NCBI RefSeq assembly: GCF_020509005.1
Contig: NC_063013.1
Location: 4,216,001 to 4,280,000, forward strand
DNA: 64,000 nt
Direction: 5' to 3'
DNA from: Fulvia fulva
Taxonomy: Eukaryota > Ascomycota > Dothideomycetes > Mycosphaerellales > Mycosphaerellaceae
This document shows positions 11,042-22,631 of the stretch, piece by piece. The number at the start of each line of letters is the position of its first letter. Position 1 is the first letter of the stretch. The translations under genes and the position numbers were made by a program. The notes beneath the pieces are model-generated. The model searched no databases. It worked only from the letters and a program-made list of their open reading frames with translations, and was not told the DNA's origin.

Positions 11042-13822
11042 GATAGATAGATAGATATTTCATTAAGCTGTTGTAGTGCCCTTTGGCCTATGCAGCTATG
11101 CTATCTTGTTTTTGTATATATAGAGGGGAAACCGTGTTGGTGAAAACCCCTCCTCCTTCCCGCCTGTCTTTTCCTCCTCGTTGTCGTCTTAAATTTCCCT
11201 TGTTAGGGGTACGCTAGTGTCATGGGCCTGCCCTGATGACTACCCTATCTGCAACCCCCCTCGCTTCCGCCTCTTGTCTATCCACTCCTCCGTCTCGCTC
11301 GCGAGGCTAAACTGCTGGAGGTATCCCTGCTGTAGTATCCACCGAGAGATTCGGCGAATGTTGCCTTTGTCCCTAATAATTGACTTGTAGTCTCTCCTTC
11401 CCGCTTGGTGCCTCCAATTTCCCCTGCCTCTCGCCCACTGCGGGCATCGTAGTAGCATATGTTCTGGGTTTTGCGATGGGTAGCCACACTGGCAGGCTGG
11501 GCTATAGATGTCTAGTGCGCGTCTTCTGAACAGGTAGGCCCTTAATCCAATGTGTTCGGACCTGATTTGGATCGCTATGCTTGCTTCGGCCCTTGTCAGG
11601 TCCCTATATAGCTGGTAATTGTGTCTCTGGAAGGCTCGGAGCGCTATCGGGCCTGTTGTCTTAGGGGGCTTCCTTTTCCAGTCCTGCTCCCATAGGCAGC
11701 TCGCTATCTGTTCCGCTAGGTTTTGGGTCTTAGCCTTGCTCCCGCCGGCCTGGCGAGTCCTACGCTCCTCCTCCTTTCGTGCTAGCCATTCGGTGCTTGT
11801 CTGTACGGCCGTAAAGGTCGTAAGGTCATCCTCTTTTTGGCTTGTCCTATATCCTGCCCCTCTCCGGTAGCGGCTTTCTATCTTATTCTTTGCCTCCTGG
11901 ATCGTGGTTTGTGCTAGGTAACCTGTCGTCTTTGCCGCGTATTGAATTCTCATTCCCCGGATGTACTGGCCGATTGGTGGTATTCCTGTCTCCATTTCTA
12001 CCGTGCTTGTTGACGTTGTCTTGTATGCGCCTAGTACCCTACGTAGGTTGCCTGCCTGTGTCCTGTTTAGGGGTTGCTCTATCCGTTTCGGGATCGGCTT
12101 GCCTGCGCCTCCTGTTCCCCAAATCTGTGCCCCGTACAACATAGCTGGTCTGACGATCGCCTTATACATTACTCTTGCCTTGTCGAATGTTGCTCCCCAT
12201 GTAGATGCCGTAAGCCTCTTTATCGAGGCTTCATTGACTTGCGCTCGACTCTGGGCTTTCTTAATCTGTACATTCCAGCTTAGCTTCGGGTCGAGCCAGA
12301 TCCCTAGTACTCGTAGCTCCGCTGATGGCTTGGTCTCGTAGCCTTGGATTCTTACCGCCGCCTTCATATTATGGTGTGTTCTCGCTTTACTGAAGTGTAT
12401 AAGTTGGTACTTTTCAGGGGCGAACCGGGCACCATGCTTCTTTGCCCACTCCTCGCATTTCTTGTGCCTATCTTCAAGGAGGCGACAGTTCTCTTCTGTC
12501 GAGTCTGACCAGGCTAGGATGTTTGTATCGTCTACGAACCCCGATGCTGAGGTTTGCGGAGAGGTGAGTAGGGGGATTAGATCCGACATAAATATTAGAA
12601 ACAGGATAGGGGAGAGAGTAGATCCCTGAGGTATTCCAGTCTCTGCCTTCACCGGGTCGGACGTGTACCTTCCTAGGACTAGGTATGTCGTCCGTTCCTG
12701 GAGAAAGGAGAAGACGAACGACGTTGCCCACTGGGGGATGCCTTTCTGCTGTAGGATATGTATTAGCCTTTGGTGTGAGACGTTGTCGAAGGCCCCTGCG
12801 ATGTCGAGGGATAGTAAGGACGCCGCTCGGTTCCTGCCGTAGTGCCAGAGGGTCTGGATTTGCTCCGTAATTAGCTCCATTGCTGTTAGTGTCGATCGCT
12901 GGCTTCTTCCCCCCATCTGTGTTGCTGGGAGTACGTGGTTGTCCTCGGCAAGCTGCGTAAGTCTCTGGGCTACTATCTTTTCTAGGACCTTCCCTATCGT
13001 ATTTAGAAGTGCTATTGGTCTGTACGACTTGGGCTGAGTATAGTCTTCCTTCTGTGGCTTGCGTAGCACTACTGTCATAGACTCTCTGTACGGCTTCGGG
13101 TGATACCCTAGCCGTAGGCACGCGGTAAATAGGTTTGCAAGGCTCGGCGCGATCTCTTCTCTACACTCTTTTAGCAGTACGTTTAGTATCCTGTCTGGGC
13201 CTGGGGCTTTTCGTCCCTTTAGCTTACTTATGACTCCTGTTACTGTGTTAGGGCTAACCGCCCAATCCATGTCCAGGGGTTCCGGGTATGTGCTCGGGTC
13301 GATGTCCGTAAGGTCTGCCTCTACTTGCGTCGAAAAGAAATGGTCGGCTAACGCTTTTGCCTTGCCCCGGGGCGTAGCCTGGGCAATCCCTTCGCGGTCT
13401 ACGATTGGGGGGAAGTGAGGGGCTTGTTGCTCTTCAGGTAGTCGTGCCCATTTAGCAAGTCTCCACATCTGTTCCGGGTTTTCTGTAACGAGCCCGATCG
13501 TCGCTCTCCAGTCCTGCAGCTTATCGCGTCTTATCTGTGCCTTCTTCTCTTGTGTCGCGTGGCAGTATTGCTCCCACGTCTCTTGGGTGTGCTCCTTCGT
13601 CCACTGTCGCCTTGCCCTTCTAGCCTCCCTTACCTTCGTAGAGCATTCAGGGGTCCAGAAGGCCTTCTGCTGCGTTGAGGGCCGGAGTAACGGCGTGTAT
13701 TGTTCCGCTGCTTGCCATATGACCGAGGTAATCTGTTCCGCTGCTTGATCTAGCTGAGCTGTCGTCTCGAGTTCTCTATGCTGTGGTAGGTTCGCTATTA
13801 GGAAGCCTCTTATGTCGTCCCA
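11042..13822 (-). mobile_element. LINE family A, copy 1: un-RIPed, 5'-truncated Tad-type LINE
   Basis: It is flanked by a 14-bp target-site duplication caaccttatatata (11028-11041 and 13823-13836). The 3' end on the minus strand is (TCTA)n, seen on the plus strand as tagatagatagatag, rather than poly(A). It lacks ORF1 and the endonuclease, as expected for a 5'-truncated LINE. CpA and TpG are abundant, so it escaped RIP. The flanking LINE-C RT reading resumes on both sides. RIPed relatives are at 37839-40083 and 53526-55035. Confidence 0.9.
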
Positions 13823-13825
13823 CAA
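11240..13825 (-). CDS. Reverse transcriptase ORF2 fragment of LINE family A (about 860 aa)
   Basis: The frame is open for 861 codons, but the first codon is a TTG at the target-site-duplication junction. This is therefore a 5'-truncated ORF2 with no native start. RT blocks follow in order: GRKAPGPDRIL, SYRPIALLNTIGK, LSLDIAGAFDNVSH (about residue 340), GIPQGSTLSPILFL, and FVDD as the catalytic YxDD box (about residue 430). A C-terminal CQCG-x6-H-x4-C knuckle at about 776-792 is typical of Tad/I-type LINEs. I see no RNase H domain. The N-terminal endonuclease is missing, so the copy cannot transpose by itself. Without a start codon it is best treated as a pseudogene with an undamaged reading frame. 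Confidence 0.9.
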   Translation of the reverse strand: MWDDIRGFLIANLPQHRELETTAQLDQAAEQITSVIWQAAEQYTPLLRPSTQQKAFWTPECSTKVREARRARRQWTKEHTQETWEQYCHATQEKKAQIRRDKLQDWRATIGLVTENPEQMWRLAKWARLPEEQQAPHFPPIVDREGIAQATPRGKAKALADHFFSTQVEADLTDIDPSTYPEPLDMDWAVSPNTVTGVISKLKGRKAPGPDRILNVLLKECREEIAPSLANLFTACLRLGYHPKPYRESMTVVLRKPQKEDYTQPKSYRPIALLNTIGKVLEKIVAQRLTQLAEDNHVLPATQMGGRSQRSTLTAMELITEQIQTLWHYGRNRAASLLSLDIAGAFDNVSHQRLIHILQQKGIPQWATSFVFSFLQERTTYLVLGRYTSDPVKAETGIPQGSTLSPILFLIFMSDLIPLLTSPQTSASGFVDDTNILAWSDSTEENCRLLEDRHKKCEEWAKKHGARFAPEKYQLIHFSKARTHHNMKAAVRIQGYETKPSAELRVLGIWLDPKLSWNVQIKKAQSRAQVNEASIKRLTASTWGATFDKARVMYKAIVRPAMLYGAQIWGTGGAGKPIPKRIEQPLNRTQAGNLRRVLGAYKTTSTSTVEMETGIPPIGQYIRGMRIQYAAKTTGYLAQTTIQEAKNKIESRYRRGAGYRTSQKEDDLTTFTAVQTSTEWLARKEEERRTRQAGGSKAKTQNLAEQIASCLWEQDWKRKPPKTTGPIALRAFQRHNYQLYRDLTRAEASIAIQIRSEHIGLRAYLFRRRALDIYSPACQCGYPSQNPEHMLLRCPQWARGRGNWRHQAGRRDYKSIIRDKGNIRRISRWILQQGYLQQFSLASETEEWIDKRRKRGGLQIG

Positions 13826-13836
13826 CCTTATATATA

Positions 13837-13919
13837 TAGAATATAGAATCTCCTAGGGCTTAATACTATCTCCGATTCTCTTCTTAATCTTTATAGCGGA
13901 CCTAATCCTACTACTTACC
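13837..13919 (+). mobile_element. LINE family C, short RT continuation
   Basis: After the family-A LINE the RIPed family-C RT continues (GLILSPILFLIFIADLILLL, the block just upstream of the YxDD motif). It is cut by the gypsy-2 5' LTR at 13920. The rest of this LINE is not found on the far side of gypsy-2. Confidence 0.65.
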
Positions 13920-14438
13920 TATTATAGTCTCCCTATAGAGTATATAGAAGGTAGGGACAGAAGAGCCTTAGAGTGCTTAGAAGTCGTTAAGAAGTGAAAG
14001 TCCAGCTTAGTATATAAGCGCTAAGAATTATATACCCCGTAATATTTACTACGGGACCTAGCCCTCCAAATTTACTACTCTACTAACTCTTAACAGATTC
14101 ACTTCGGCTCGTAACTATATAACTTACGGCACTCCCGCGAGCACCCGCGACTACGCTAGACCCTAGAAGAAGCACGTAGAAGACTCGGAACGTAGGGTAG
14201 GTTAGAATAAGGTTTTGAGTAAAGCTACTAAGCGCAGCTTCGTACGGATTAGCCCTATTAATACGGGGACACGTACTCGCGAGGGTCGCGTATAAGTATC
14301 TAGCCTTCCCTAGGCCTCTCTTACTTTCTTCGTCTTTTGTTTTGTATAGTAATCATACTATACCCTTTATATCTATACTTTGTACCTATATTCTCGCTTT
14401 CACTCTTATATCTTATAGGCTAGGCTCTCGCCCTAATA
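13920..14438 (+). repeat. 5' LTR of gypsy-2
   Basis: It aligns end to end with 23665-24183. The differences I see are almost all C/T or G/A at CpA or TpG sites. Confidence 0.9.
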
Positions 14439-14469
14439 TTACGAAAGACTAACAAACCGTTAACTACTC

Positions 14470-17400
14470 GAGTCATCCTTATAGGTAACTACGCTACCGA
14501 TAGAGGTGTCAACCTCGATAACTAAGACACTCTATTCTACTTTAGTAAGTAGGCTAATATCCCCTTCTCGAACGCCGCTACCTTTAGTACCTAGGTAAAC
14601 GCTAACCCCGATACCGCCTACGCTCTTATTAACCGTACCGTCTCCTCTTTCCGCGAGACCGCCTAGGGGGTCGAGCAAGCAAACAACTAAGTAATATACC
14701 TTCAAGGTATTATAAACACCTTCTAGAACCTCGTAATATACGCCGACGATAACCGCCGCTAGTACTTCTCTAAGAAGGTTAACGACCTAGACGAGTTCGA
14801 CGGTAATAAGAGCAAGTTCGAGGTATTTAAAACATAGCTCACTATTAAGCTATTAGCTAATACTAACTACTTTCCGTAAGAGAAGGACAAGGTTTTGTAC
14901 GTCTTCTTTCTCCTTCGGGGAGATGCCGCGGCTTAGGTATAATACTATATCGATAACGCTACGTAGACTATCGGCTACCCGGACGTCCTTACCTTAATAT
15001 AGGACCTCCGTACTACCTTTAGTAATCTAGACCGTAGAGCTACCGCCTAGAACGCTATCTATAACCTCCTCTAGAAGAACAAGAGCTTCGCCGAGTACCT
15101 CGCGGCCTTTAACCGCGATATCGAGTTTACCGGCTATAATAAAGAGACTAAGAAGAGTACTCTCCGCCGTAGCTTATTAGTAGACCTTCGCCGAGCCCTC
15201 GAGGATAAGGACATCGGTACTATAAGCTTCCGTAAGCTCGTCGAGACCTACTAGCGCCTCGACTCTAATATAAAATATACCGCCTCTCTCCTCGCTCCCC
15301 GTTCTTAAGGTCGTTAGCCTCGTAGTCCCGGAAGCTACTTCGCTACTCTACTAGGCGCCGCCGCTCCTACGGCTCTCCCTCCCGTCTCTATAGATAATGC
15401 TATAGATCTTAGCGCTAGTACCGCCGTCTCTCGAGTCTAGGGCCTCGTTAACGGTAAGCTTATCGTTATTAAGAGATACCTCGAAGAGAACCTAAAGAAG
15501 GGGTTTATTCGAGCGAGCCGTTCTAGCGCTAGTAGTCCCGTTATATTCGTTAAGAAGCCCGGCGGTAGCCTACGCTTCTACGTAGACTACCGAGGCTTAA
15601 ACGCTATTATAAAGAAGAACCGCTACCTAATACCGTTAATTTAGGAGACGCTCGAGCGCCTCTCTAAGGCTAAGTACTTTACTAAGCTCGATGTTATCGC
15701 TACGTTTAATAAGTTACGAATAGTAGAAGGACACGAGTATCTTATAGCCTTCCGTACTCGCTACGGGCTATTCGAGTCGCTCGTTATGCCCTTCGGCATT
15801 TATAACGGGCCTAGTACCTTCTAGATCTTTATTAACGACATCCTTTAGGAGTTCCTCGATCAGTTCTATACTACCTATATCGACGACATCCTAGTCTATA
15901 GCGAGACTAAGGAGGAGTACCGCGAGTACGTCTATAAGGTCCTTTAGAAGCTCGTAGACGCCGGCTTATAGCTCGATATTAATAAGTACGAGTTTGAGAA
16001 GACCGAAGTCAAGTTCCTTAGTTTAATTATTACCGTAGACGGCATTAAGATAGACTAAGAGAAGGTCGACGCTATCGTCGAATAGGGTACTCCTACGAAC
16101 GTTAAGGAGGTCTAGGGTTTCCTAGGCTTTACTAACTTCTACCGCCGCTTTATCTACGTATTCTCGGGCGTAGTACGCCCTTTAACGAAGCTTACGCGTA
16201 AGGATAAGAAGTTTGCCTTGACCGACGAATGCTAGGAGGCTTTTAACTTACTTAAAGCGAAGTTTATAAAGAACCCGCTTCTATAGTACTTTAATTTCGA
16301 ACTAGAGACCCGTATAGAGACTAACGTACCCGACGGCGTAGTAGGCGGTGTCCTACTATAACGCCGCTCGCCTAAATCTCCCTAGTTACCTATCGCCTTC
16401 CTCTCTAAGAAGATGACCGCTACGGAGTATAACTACGAGATCTACGATAAGGAGCTTCTCGCTATCGTTAAAGCTTTTAAAGAGTAGCGCCCCGAGCTCG
16501 AAGGCTCTACTATACCAGTCTAAGTAAGCTCCGACTATAAGAACCTCGTCTACTTTATAAAGAGCAAGCTACTAAATCGTCGCTAGGCCCGCTAGAGCGA
16601 GTTCCTCTCCTGGTTCAACTTTATAATCTCGTATACGCCCGGTAAGGTCAACTCGATAGCCGACGCCCTTACCCGCCGCCCTAGTAACTCTCTAGTTAAT
16701 CGAAGAGGGGGCTAGCAAATCGTAGAGTAACAAGTTATTAAAGAGTATAACCTCTCTTCCGAGCTTCGAGAGTACCTATCGAACGGCTAGCCTACGCTCG
16801 CCGCTTCCTTTACTACTCTCGTACTCGCTCCTACCTACCTTAACGAGAGTAATAATAAATCCGAGGCTAAGGAATACGCCTCGGACGCTAAGGACTTAAA
16901 CGATAATAAAGAGGGCTTAGTAACGACCGACGGCTTATCCGAATTAGACTTTAAGGGGTTTAATAATAAGGAGCAACCTAAAGGCATTATAGTACGAGTA
17001 CGAAGAGCGTACAATACCGACCTAGTCGCCTAAGAGTTAGTTTAGGCCCTTGAATCTAGCGCGAGGACATTCCCGGGCTTCTCGCTATCTAAGTACGAGC
17101 TCTAGGAAGGTATCGTCTACTTCCGTAAGAAGCTTTACGTACCGTAGCCTAAAGGCTCTAATATCCGAGCTAAGATTCTTCAAATCGTCTACGACTCCGC
17201 CTCTAGGGGTCACCTAGGCGTAGCTAAGACCTATAAGCTCCTCGCTAGGTATTACTAGTAGCCGTATTCCTAGAAGGACGTCCGCCGCTACGTACTAAAC
17301 TACGCTACTTACCGAAGAGCTAAAGCTAACTACTACCGTCCCTACGGTCTCTTACACCCTCTCCCGGCTCCTAATCGTCCGTAGAAGCATATTATACTAG

Positions 17401-17624
17401 ACTTTATTACCAATCTTCCTTACGGTAAGACCTTTAGCGGCGTAAAGGTAAAGGCCCTTCTAGTAATCGTAGACCGTTACTCTAAGGACCGGTATATAAT
17501 CCCGTACTAGAGTATAACCGTAAAGGAGACTACTCGCTTATTCTACGAATTCGTCTAGCGCTTTTAAGGCCTCCCGGATAGTATCACCTCTAATAGAGGC
17601 TCCTAGTTTATCTCGTACTTCTAG
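14470..17624 (+). pseudogene. Gag-pol of gypsy-2, first part (RIPed)
   Basis: Reading through many TAG stops: a gag domain at about 14790-15290 (EFDGNKSKFEVFK...LL, FAEYLAAFNRDIEF); RT at about 15450-16200 ([28 protein letters not shown] near 15880); RNase H at about 16300-16680 ([20 protein letters not shown]); integrase zinc finger and first catalytic Asp at about 17200-17420 (LDFITNLP). Between gag and RT (about 15400-15470) the usual nucleocapsid knuckle and aspartic protease are missing. The copy was therefore probably an internally deleted derivative even before RIP. It continues at 22632 after the LINE-B insertion. Confidence 0.8.
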
Positions 17625-17637
17625 AAGCGTCTATATA

Positions 17638-20600
17638 GATAGATAGATTTGTCATTCCCCTGTTCTAGGACCCTATCCGGCCTATATAGGTATATATCTA
17701 TTATTATGTACAAAGGGAAACCCGAATAGGTAAAAACCCTTCCCGCCCCCGACTACTCCTTATCTAGTTTAGCTTTCCCTCTAAACGTACGTAGTCTATG
17801 TTACTACCCCGTTAGCCCCCGCTCCTAGCCGGTCTCGTCGCGCTACGTCGTGTCCTCTCTTCCTATACTGCTCCTACTAGGCGGTACTGTTCTAGCCAGC
17901 CCTTCTCTAGTATCTAGTTCGTAATGCGCCGTAGGTCCTTAGCGTTGTTAAGAAGTGCCCTAATCGTCCGGTTCCTCGCCTTTACTATCCACTCCCCCCT
18001 TCCTAGCGACCACCTCGGATAGACGAGGAGTACGTACCGTACGTTCTAGGAGCGATAGCCGTAGGGGTAGCTAGTATTCGTGTATCCTAGAACCTTCCTC
18101 TATAATAGGTACCCCTAGAGGCCGATGTGTTCGCTTCGTAGTTAGGTTACTATGCTACTCTATACCCTCGTAAGGTGGTAGTAGATAAGCTTCGGGGGGT
18201 GCTTAACCGCGGATTTTATAGCTGACTATTCCTTAGGTTGTCCCGCTAGCTAAGGGCGTCTACTATGCCCTACAACCTAGTTGTTCCACCTCTCTTTCTA
18301 TAGTTGCTCTATAAACGATTTCTTACCTTCCTATTATATTGCTAGCTATTCGTCCCTTACCCGGTAGTTCGGCTCGTTTCCGGGTCGAATGCCCCTATAC
18401 GCTAGTACTGATTCGCGGGCCCTTACGACTACACTAGCGATGACCTTCTATACTAGGTACTATACCGACTTGCCTAAGTAGGAGGTCCGTAGTCCCTAGA
18501 TATATAGGTCGATCGGCGGTATAGCGGTCTCGTACTTAAGTATCCTCGTTAGTGTCGACTTATATACCCCGGTAACCTTCCTTAGGCATTAGTTTTAGAT
18601 CTTCGCTAGCGGCGCGACGAGTCCCTTCGATAGGCAGGCCCTCTCGCCTAAGGACTATACTTAGCTACTATAGGTAAGGACTGGCCGTATAATAGCCGTA
18701 TATAGAAGTCGTGACTACCGGAAGTCCGCCCCCTATATAGACGTAGTGAGCCTCTAGTATGATGCTATATTCTGTTTAGCTTTCCGTAATATTGCCTATA
18801 CGTACTTCCTCTACCGTAGCGCCGGGTCTACCTATAGTCCGAGGATCCTAAGCTGATTTGCCGGGTTAGTCGTGTGCCCCTATATCTAGATAGAAGCTTA
18901 TATATTGTGGAACCGTGGCCGGCGCGTAAAGTGTATTAGATTGTACTTTTCTAGGGCAAACCGAGCCCCGTACCTCCTAGCCTAGTCCTCGTAGATCTTA
19001 TGCTTCTCTTCTAGTAGCCTACAGTTCTCCTTAGTCGAGGAAGACTACGCTAGGATGTTTGTGTCGTCTACGAAGCCGCTCGTAGCGGTGTTCTAGGATT
19101 CTAGGGCTAGGAGCAGCGTCGCTTTAAAGAAGAGGAACAGAATAGGTGCTAGCGTTAAGCCTTACGGGATTCTAGTGTAGACTACTTAAAATAGGCTTCT
19201 ATACTAGCCGACTAGGATCGACGTACTACGGTTTTAGAGGTAGGACCGTACGAAGTTAACAAGCTACTTAGGGAGTCCCTTCGACCTTAGGATATAGAGT
19301 AGCCGCGGGTATAATACGTAGTCGAAGGCTCCCGATATGTCTAGGCTAAGTAAGGAAGCTACCTTGTCCCTATTCTTGTACTAGATAGCCTTTACCTAAG
19401 AGGTGATAAGTTCTATCGCGGATAGCGTCGATCGCTATAGGCGCGTACCTATCTAGGTGTCCGGGAGTAGGGAGTGTTCCTCTACCGCCTCGGAGAGTCT
19501 CGTTATAACTAGCTTCTTAAGCGCCTTTCTAAGAGTGTTAAGGAGCGTAATTAGGCGGTACGACTTCACCTACGTATAGTCTTCCTTCTACGGCTTACGT
19601 AGGACCACTATCGTCGATTGTTTAAAAGCTATCGGGTGGTACCCGGTCTATAGGTAGGCGTTAAAGATCGCTATAACTACTAGGGCTAGTTGATCTCTAT
19701 ACTTCTTTAGTAGCTCGTTTGGGATCCTATCCGGCCCCGGGGCTTTCTTCGCCGGCAACTTCCTTAGCATAGCGGCAACTTCTCCCTCGGACACCTCCTA
19801 TTAGACCGCGATACTAGGGGCTAGGGGAGTAGAGCTGTTTATGTCGCTTAGATTAGCCTCGACTAGGGGCGGGAAGAACTTGCTAGCTAGTAGACGCGCC
19901 TTGGCCTCGGGGTCGCTAACCGGGCTACTAGGCGATTATAGCGCTAGGATAGAGAAGGAGGGGCCCTATATAGGGTCCTGTCGGGCCTATTTCGCTAGCT
20001 TCTACATCCTCTCTAGCTTGCCGGCGATTTCTTCTACTATAGCCCTCTAGCCGACTGCTTTCTCCCTTCGTATTATAGCTTTCTTCTATTGGTATACCTC
20101 CCTAAATACGTTCTAGGCATCCTCGCTATAGCTGCTCGTTTATACCCGGCGGGCTCTCCTTACTTCTCTTACTACCGTAGTACACTCCGGCGTCTAGTAT
20201 AGTTTAGACTATGTCGTTAGTTAGGTAAGCGGAACGTGAAGTAAGGTCGCTTTTCTTATTTCGTCTATTAACCCCTAGACTACTTCGTCTATCTCGTCTT
20301 TACTATTGTATTGCTACTACGCGATCTAGACTAGCCTCTTAGAGTTATCGAGGTACGCCTAGATGTTGGCCTAGTGGGCCTTTCCCTAGTTTAGCTTAGG
20401 GGTTCTCGCTAGTATACGTTATATCTATATCGTAATAGAGGTCCTGACTAGCATATAGTCTAACGACGCCTCGAGTTTATGTTCGATCCTATAGTAGGTT
20501 ACCGTGTAGTAGTAGCTATCTAAGATCTAGGAGAGGTCGATCGTGCCTTAGAGTCCCCCTCTCTTCTAGGTGCCTAGGTCCTTCGGGGTATTAAGGGCAA

Positions 20601-22618
20601 TTACGTTGTTCGCTATCAAGTCGAGTACTTCGTCGGCTATAGGGTACGGCTATATAAGGCTTTCCTAGGAAGGGTAGTATATATTAAAGTCTCCTACTAC
20701 AATATAGTACCCTTGTCTCTTAAGCGTACTATCTAGGTATCTATAGACCCTAAGGTCGCGACTAGACCTCGAGGCTAGCGGTTATATATATAAGTTATAT
20801 ATCTAAGTACTACCTACGTAGAGGGAGGTAATGTCTCCCCCGCCTTCTTCGTCTACGTAGTATACTACCTCCTAGTCGGATTCTAGTATATCCTTACTAA
20901 TATAGAAGCACGTACGGGGTCTACCGTCGCTTCGTAGGTATAATTATAGCCTAGTAACTTATAGGTCGTTAGTCTCTTATAGTACGGGTTAATCTATAGC
21001 TCCTAGATTGTAAGGACGTAGTAGACGCGCGGGTCCGCCTCGTATAGGAAATGGTTCTAGACTATATCCTTGCTATAGTTAACGTTATACTAGATGATAC
21101 TAAGCGTGTCGAGGCTAGTCATCGGCATCGACAATCATTTCCTCTATATCGTCCTATATCCTACTGCCCTATACGTCCTAGTCTACGCCTATCGGCTATG
21201 TACTAAAGGGGAGCCGGGCCTAGTTAGATTCCCTCGCCGTAGCTAGCAGAGCACGTGGCCTCCCGTACGCCCTAGGTTGCGTATCCTTTATATCGTTCTC
21301 GGCCCTAGGGCGCTTATACCCGACCGCCGCTAGTTAGTTCCGGTATAGGCTAGCCTTACGGTCGCCGTAGAATCTTAGGGCGACGGTTCTGTTTATGATT
21401 GCCTTGTTTTTCGCTAGTTTCCGCTATAGGCATTCCGTACTATACGATAGGTAGTGCCCCGGACAGTTCGCGTACCGTCTCGTAGTCGATATATAGTCCC
21501 TAGACATATAGTCTCCTATATAGTTCGAGTAGGCCTGCTTATTTATACACGTGTAGGTTTGGTGTCTATACTGTTAGCATTTGAAGCATTAGAGGACACG
21601 AAAGGATAAGGAGTGCTTTTCTACTGTCTTAAGGCTATATTGCTAGACTAGGCCTTGTTCTATCGCTAGATCCGCCGCTTTCGCGTCTTATAGCTATACT
21701 ATTAGCGCCGAGGCCTTCTTGCCTTCTAGCCATTTCCTATAGAGCCAAGTCGCCTTCTAGATTAGAGAGTTAAGAGTAACCGGGTTGTCCTCTTAGAGAG
21801 CGCGTAGGTAACCCTAGTTAGTTAGGTCAAACTCCTTAGGCATATCGTAGACTAGGATCGTAAATTGTTTCGTTAAGACCTTCGCTAATGCCGCAACCTT
21901 AGATGCCTACTATAGCTATACCTCTAGGTGCCTCCTAGTAGTAGTAGAGCTAGTATAGATCTATAGAGTACCGTTAGACTGTTAGTCCACTACGACCACC
22001 CCTAGTTAGTTAATTCGTTAGGCGAGCTCCTTGTTCGATAGCTTCGTAACTTCGGCCTAGTCTTCCTTTACTACAATACGGATCGTAACTATATCGTACG
22101 TTAGGCGGGGGCCTAGTATCGATGCCGCGACCGATACCTAGCTATAGGGGTGTTGATTCCGGGTAGCCTTGCTAATCGCCTAGGACGTCGTCCTTATTTC
22201 TTATTACCCTCGGTAATACGACAGTATAAGCGCCGTGCGTAGCTAAGTGATCATTACCTATAGAGACCGGTAAGGGAGCTGATAGTTAGTTTCTATACTT
22301 TTTGCGTCCTCTATAAGTTGCTACCAGTTGTCTTAGGGGGGCTTCGCCTATAGGGCCGTAGGCGCCGTTAGTGCCGTAGCCTAGGCTACTATTGCCTAGG
22401 AGTTACCTAATGTAGCTAGGCACCTCCGCGGCGTTTAGAGCTGAAGAAACAGGGTGAAGAGAGCTTCAAGCTGTCCAGATTGAATGAGGTAGAACTCCCT
22501 TAGTCCTAGGGGCAGTGGCCTACTTTATATATCGTTAGAATGGCCTTAATAAGAGCTTTCGAATGTGTCTTGTTTTAGCGTAGAGATCGATGAGCGTTTT
22601 GCTCTCAGTAGTAGTATA
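17638..22618 (-). mobile_element. LINE family B, copy 1: near full-length Tad-type LINE, RIPed except its 5' tip
   Basis: It is flanked by a 13-bp duplication aagcgtctatata (17625-17637 and 22619-22631) within the gypsy-2 integrase. The 3' tail is (TCTA)n. On the minus strand, from 22618: a 5' leader, ORF1 with a knuckle region (about 21500-21650), an endonuclease (about 20400-21130), RT (about 18900-20100) and a C-terminal Cys/His knuckle (about 18050). At about 5 kb it is close to full length for a Tad-type LINE. All of it is RIPed and untranslatable except about 22441-22618. Copies of the same family are at 43501-44861 and 61811-64000. Confidence 0.82.
22441..22618 (-). other. Un-RIPed 5' tip of LINE family B
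   Basis: CpA and TpG are common here although both sides are RIP-saturated. It is the 5' untranslated leader of the LINE. The same segment at 61811-61960, plus strand, carries more C-to-T changes. Confidence 0.6.
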
Positions 22619-22631
22619 AAGCGTCTATATA

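Noticed and set aside
11041..11056. Short GATA tandem arrays (also near 17635, 43500 and 53525) considered as independent microsatellites
   Set aside because: Each lies exactly at a LINE 3' end next to a TSD, so they are LINE tails.
11842..12144. 100-aa plus-strand ORF also present at 38985-39287 (minus) and 54321-54623 (plus), conserved in all three LINE-A copies
   Set aside because: It is exactly antisense to the LINE RT reading frame. Conservation follows from the LINE sequence, and there is no start context or domain of its own.
13823..13825. Apparent start codon of the LINE-A ORF
   Set aside because: It is a TTG formed at the target-site-duplication junction of a 5'-truncated copy, not a native start.
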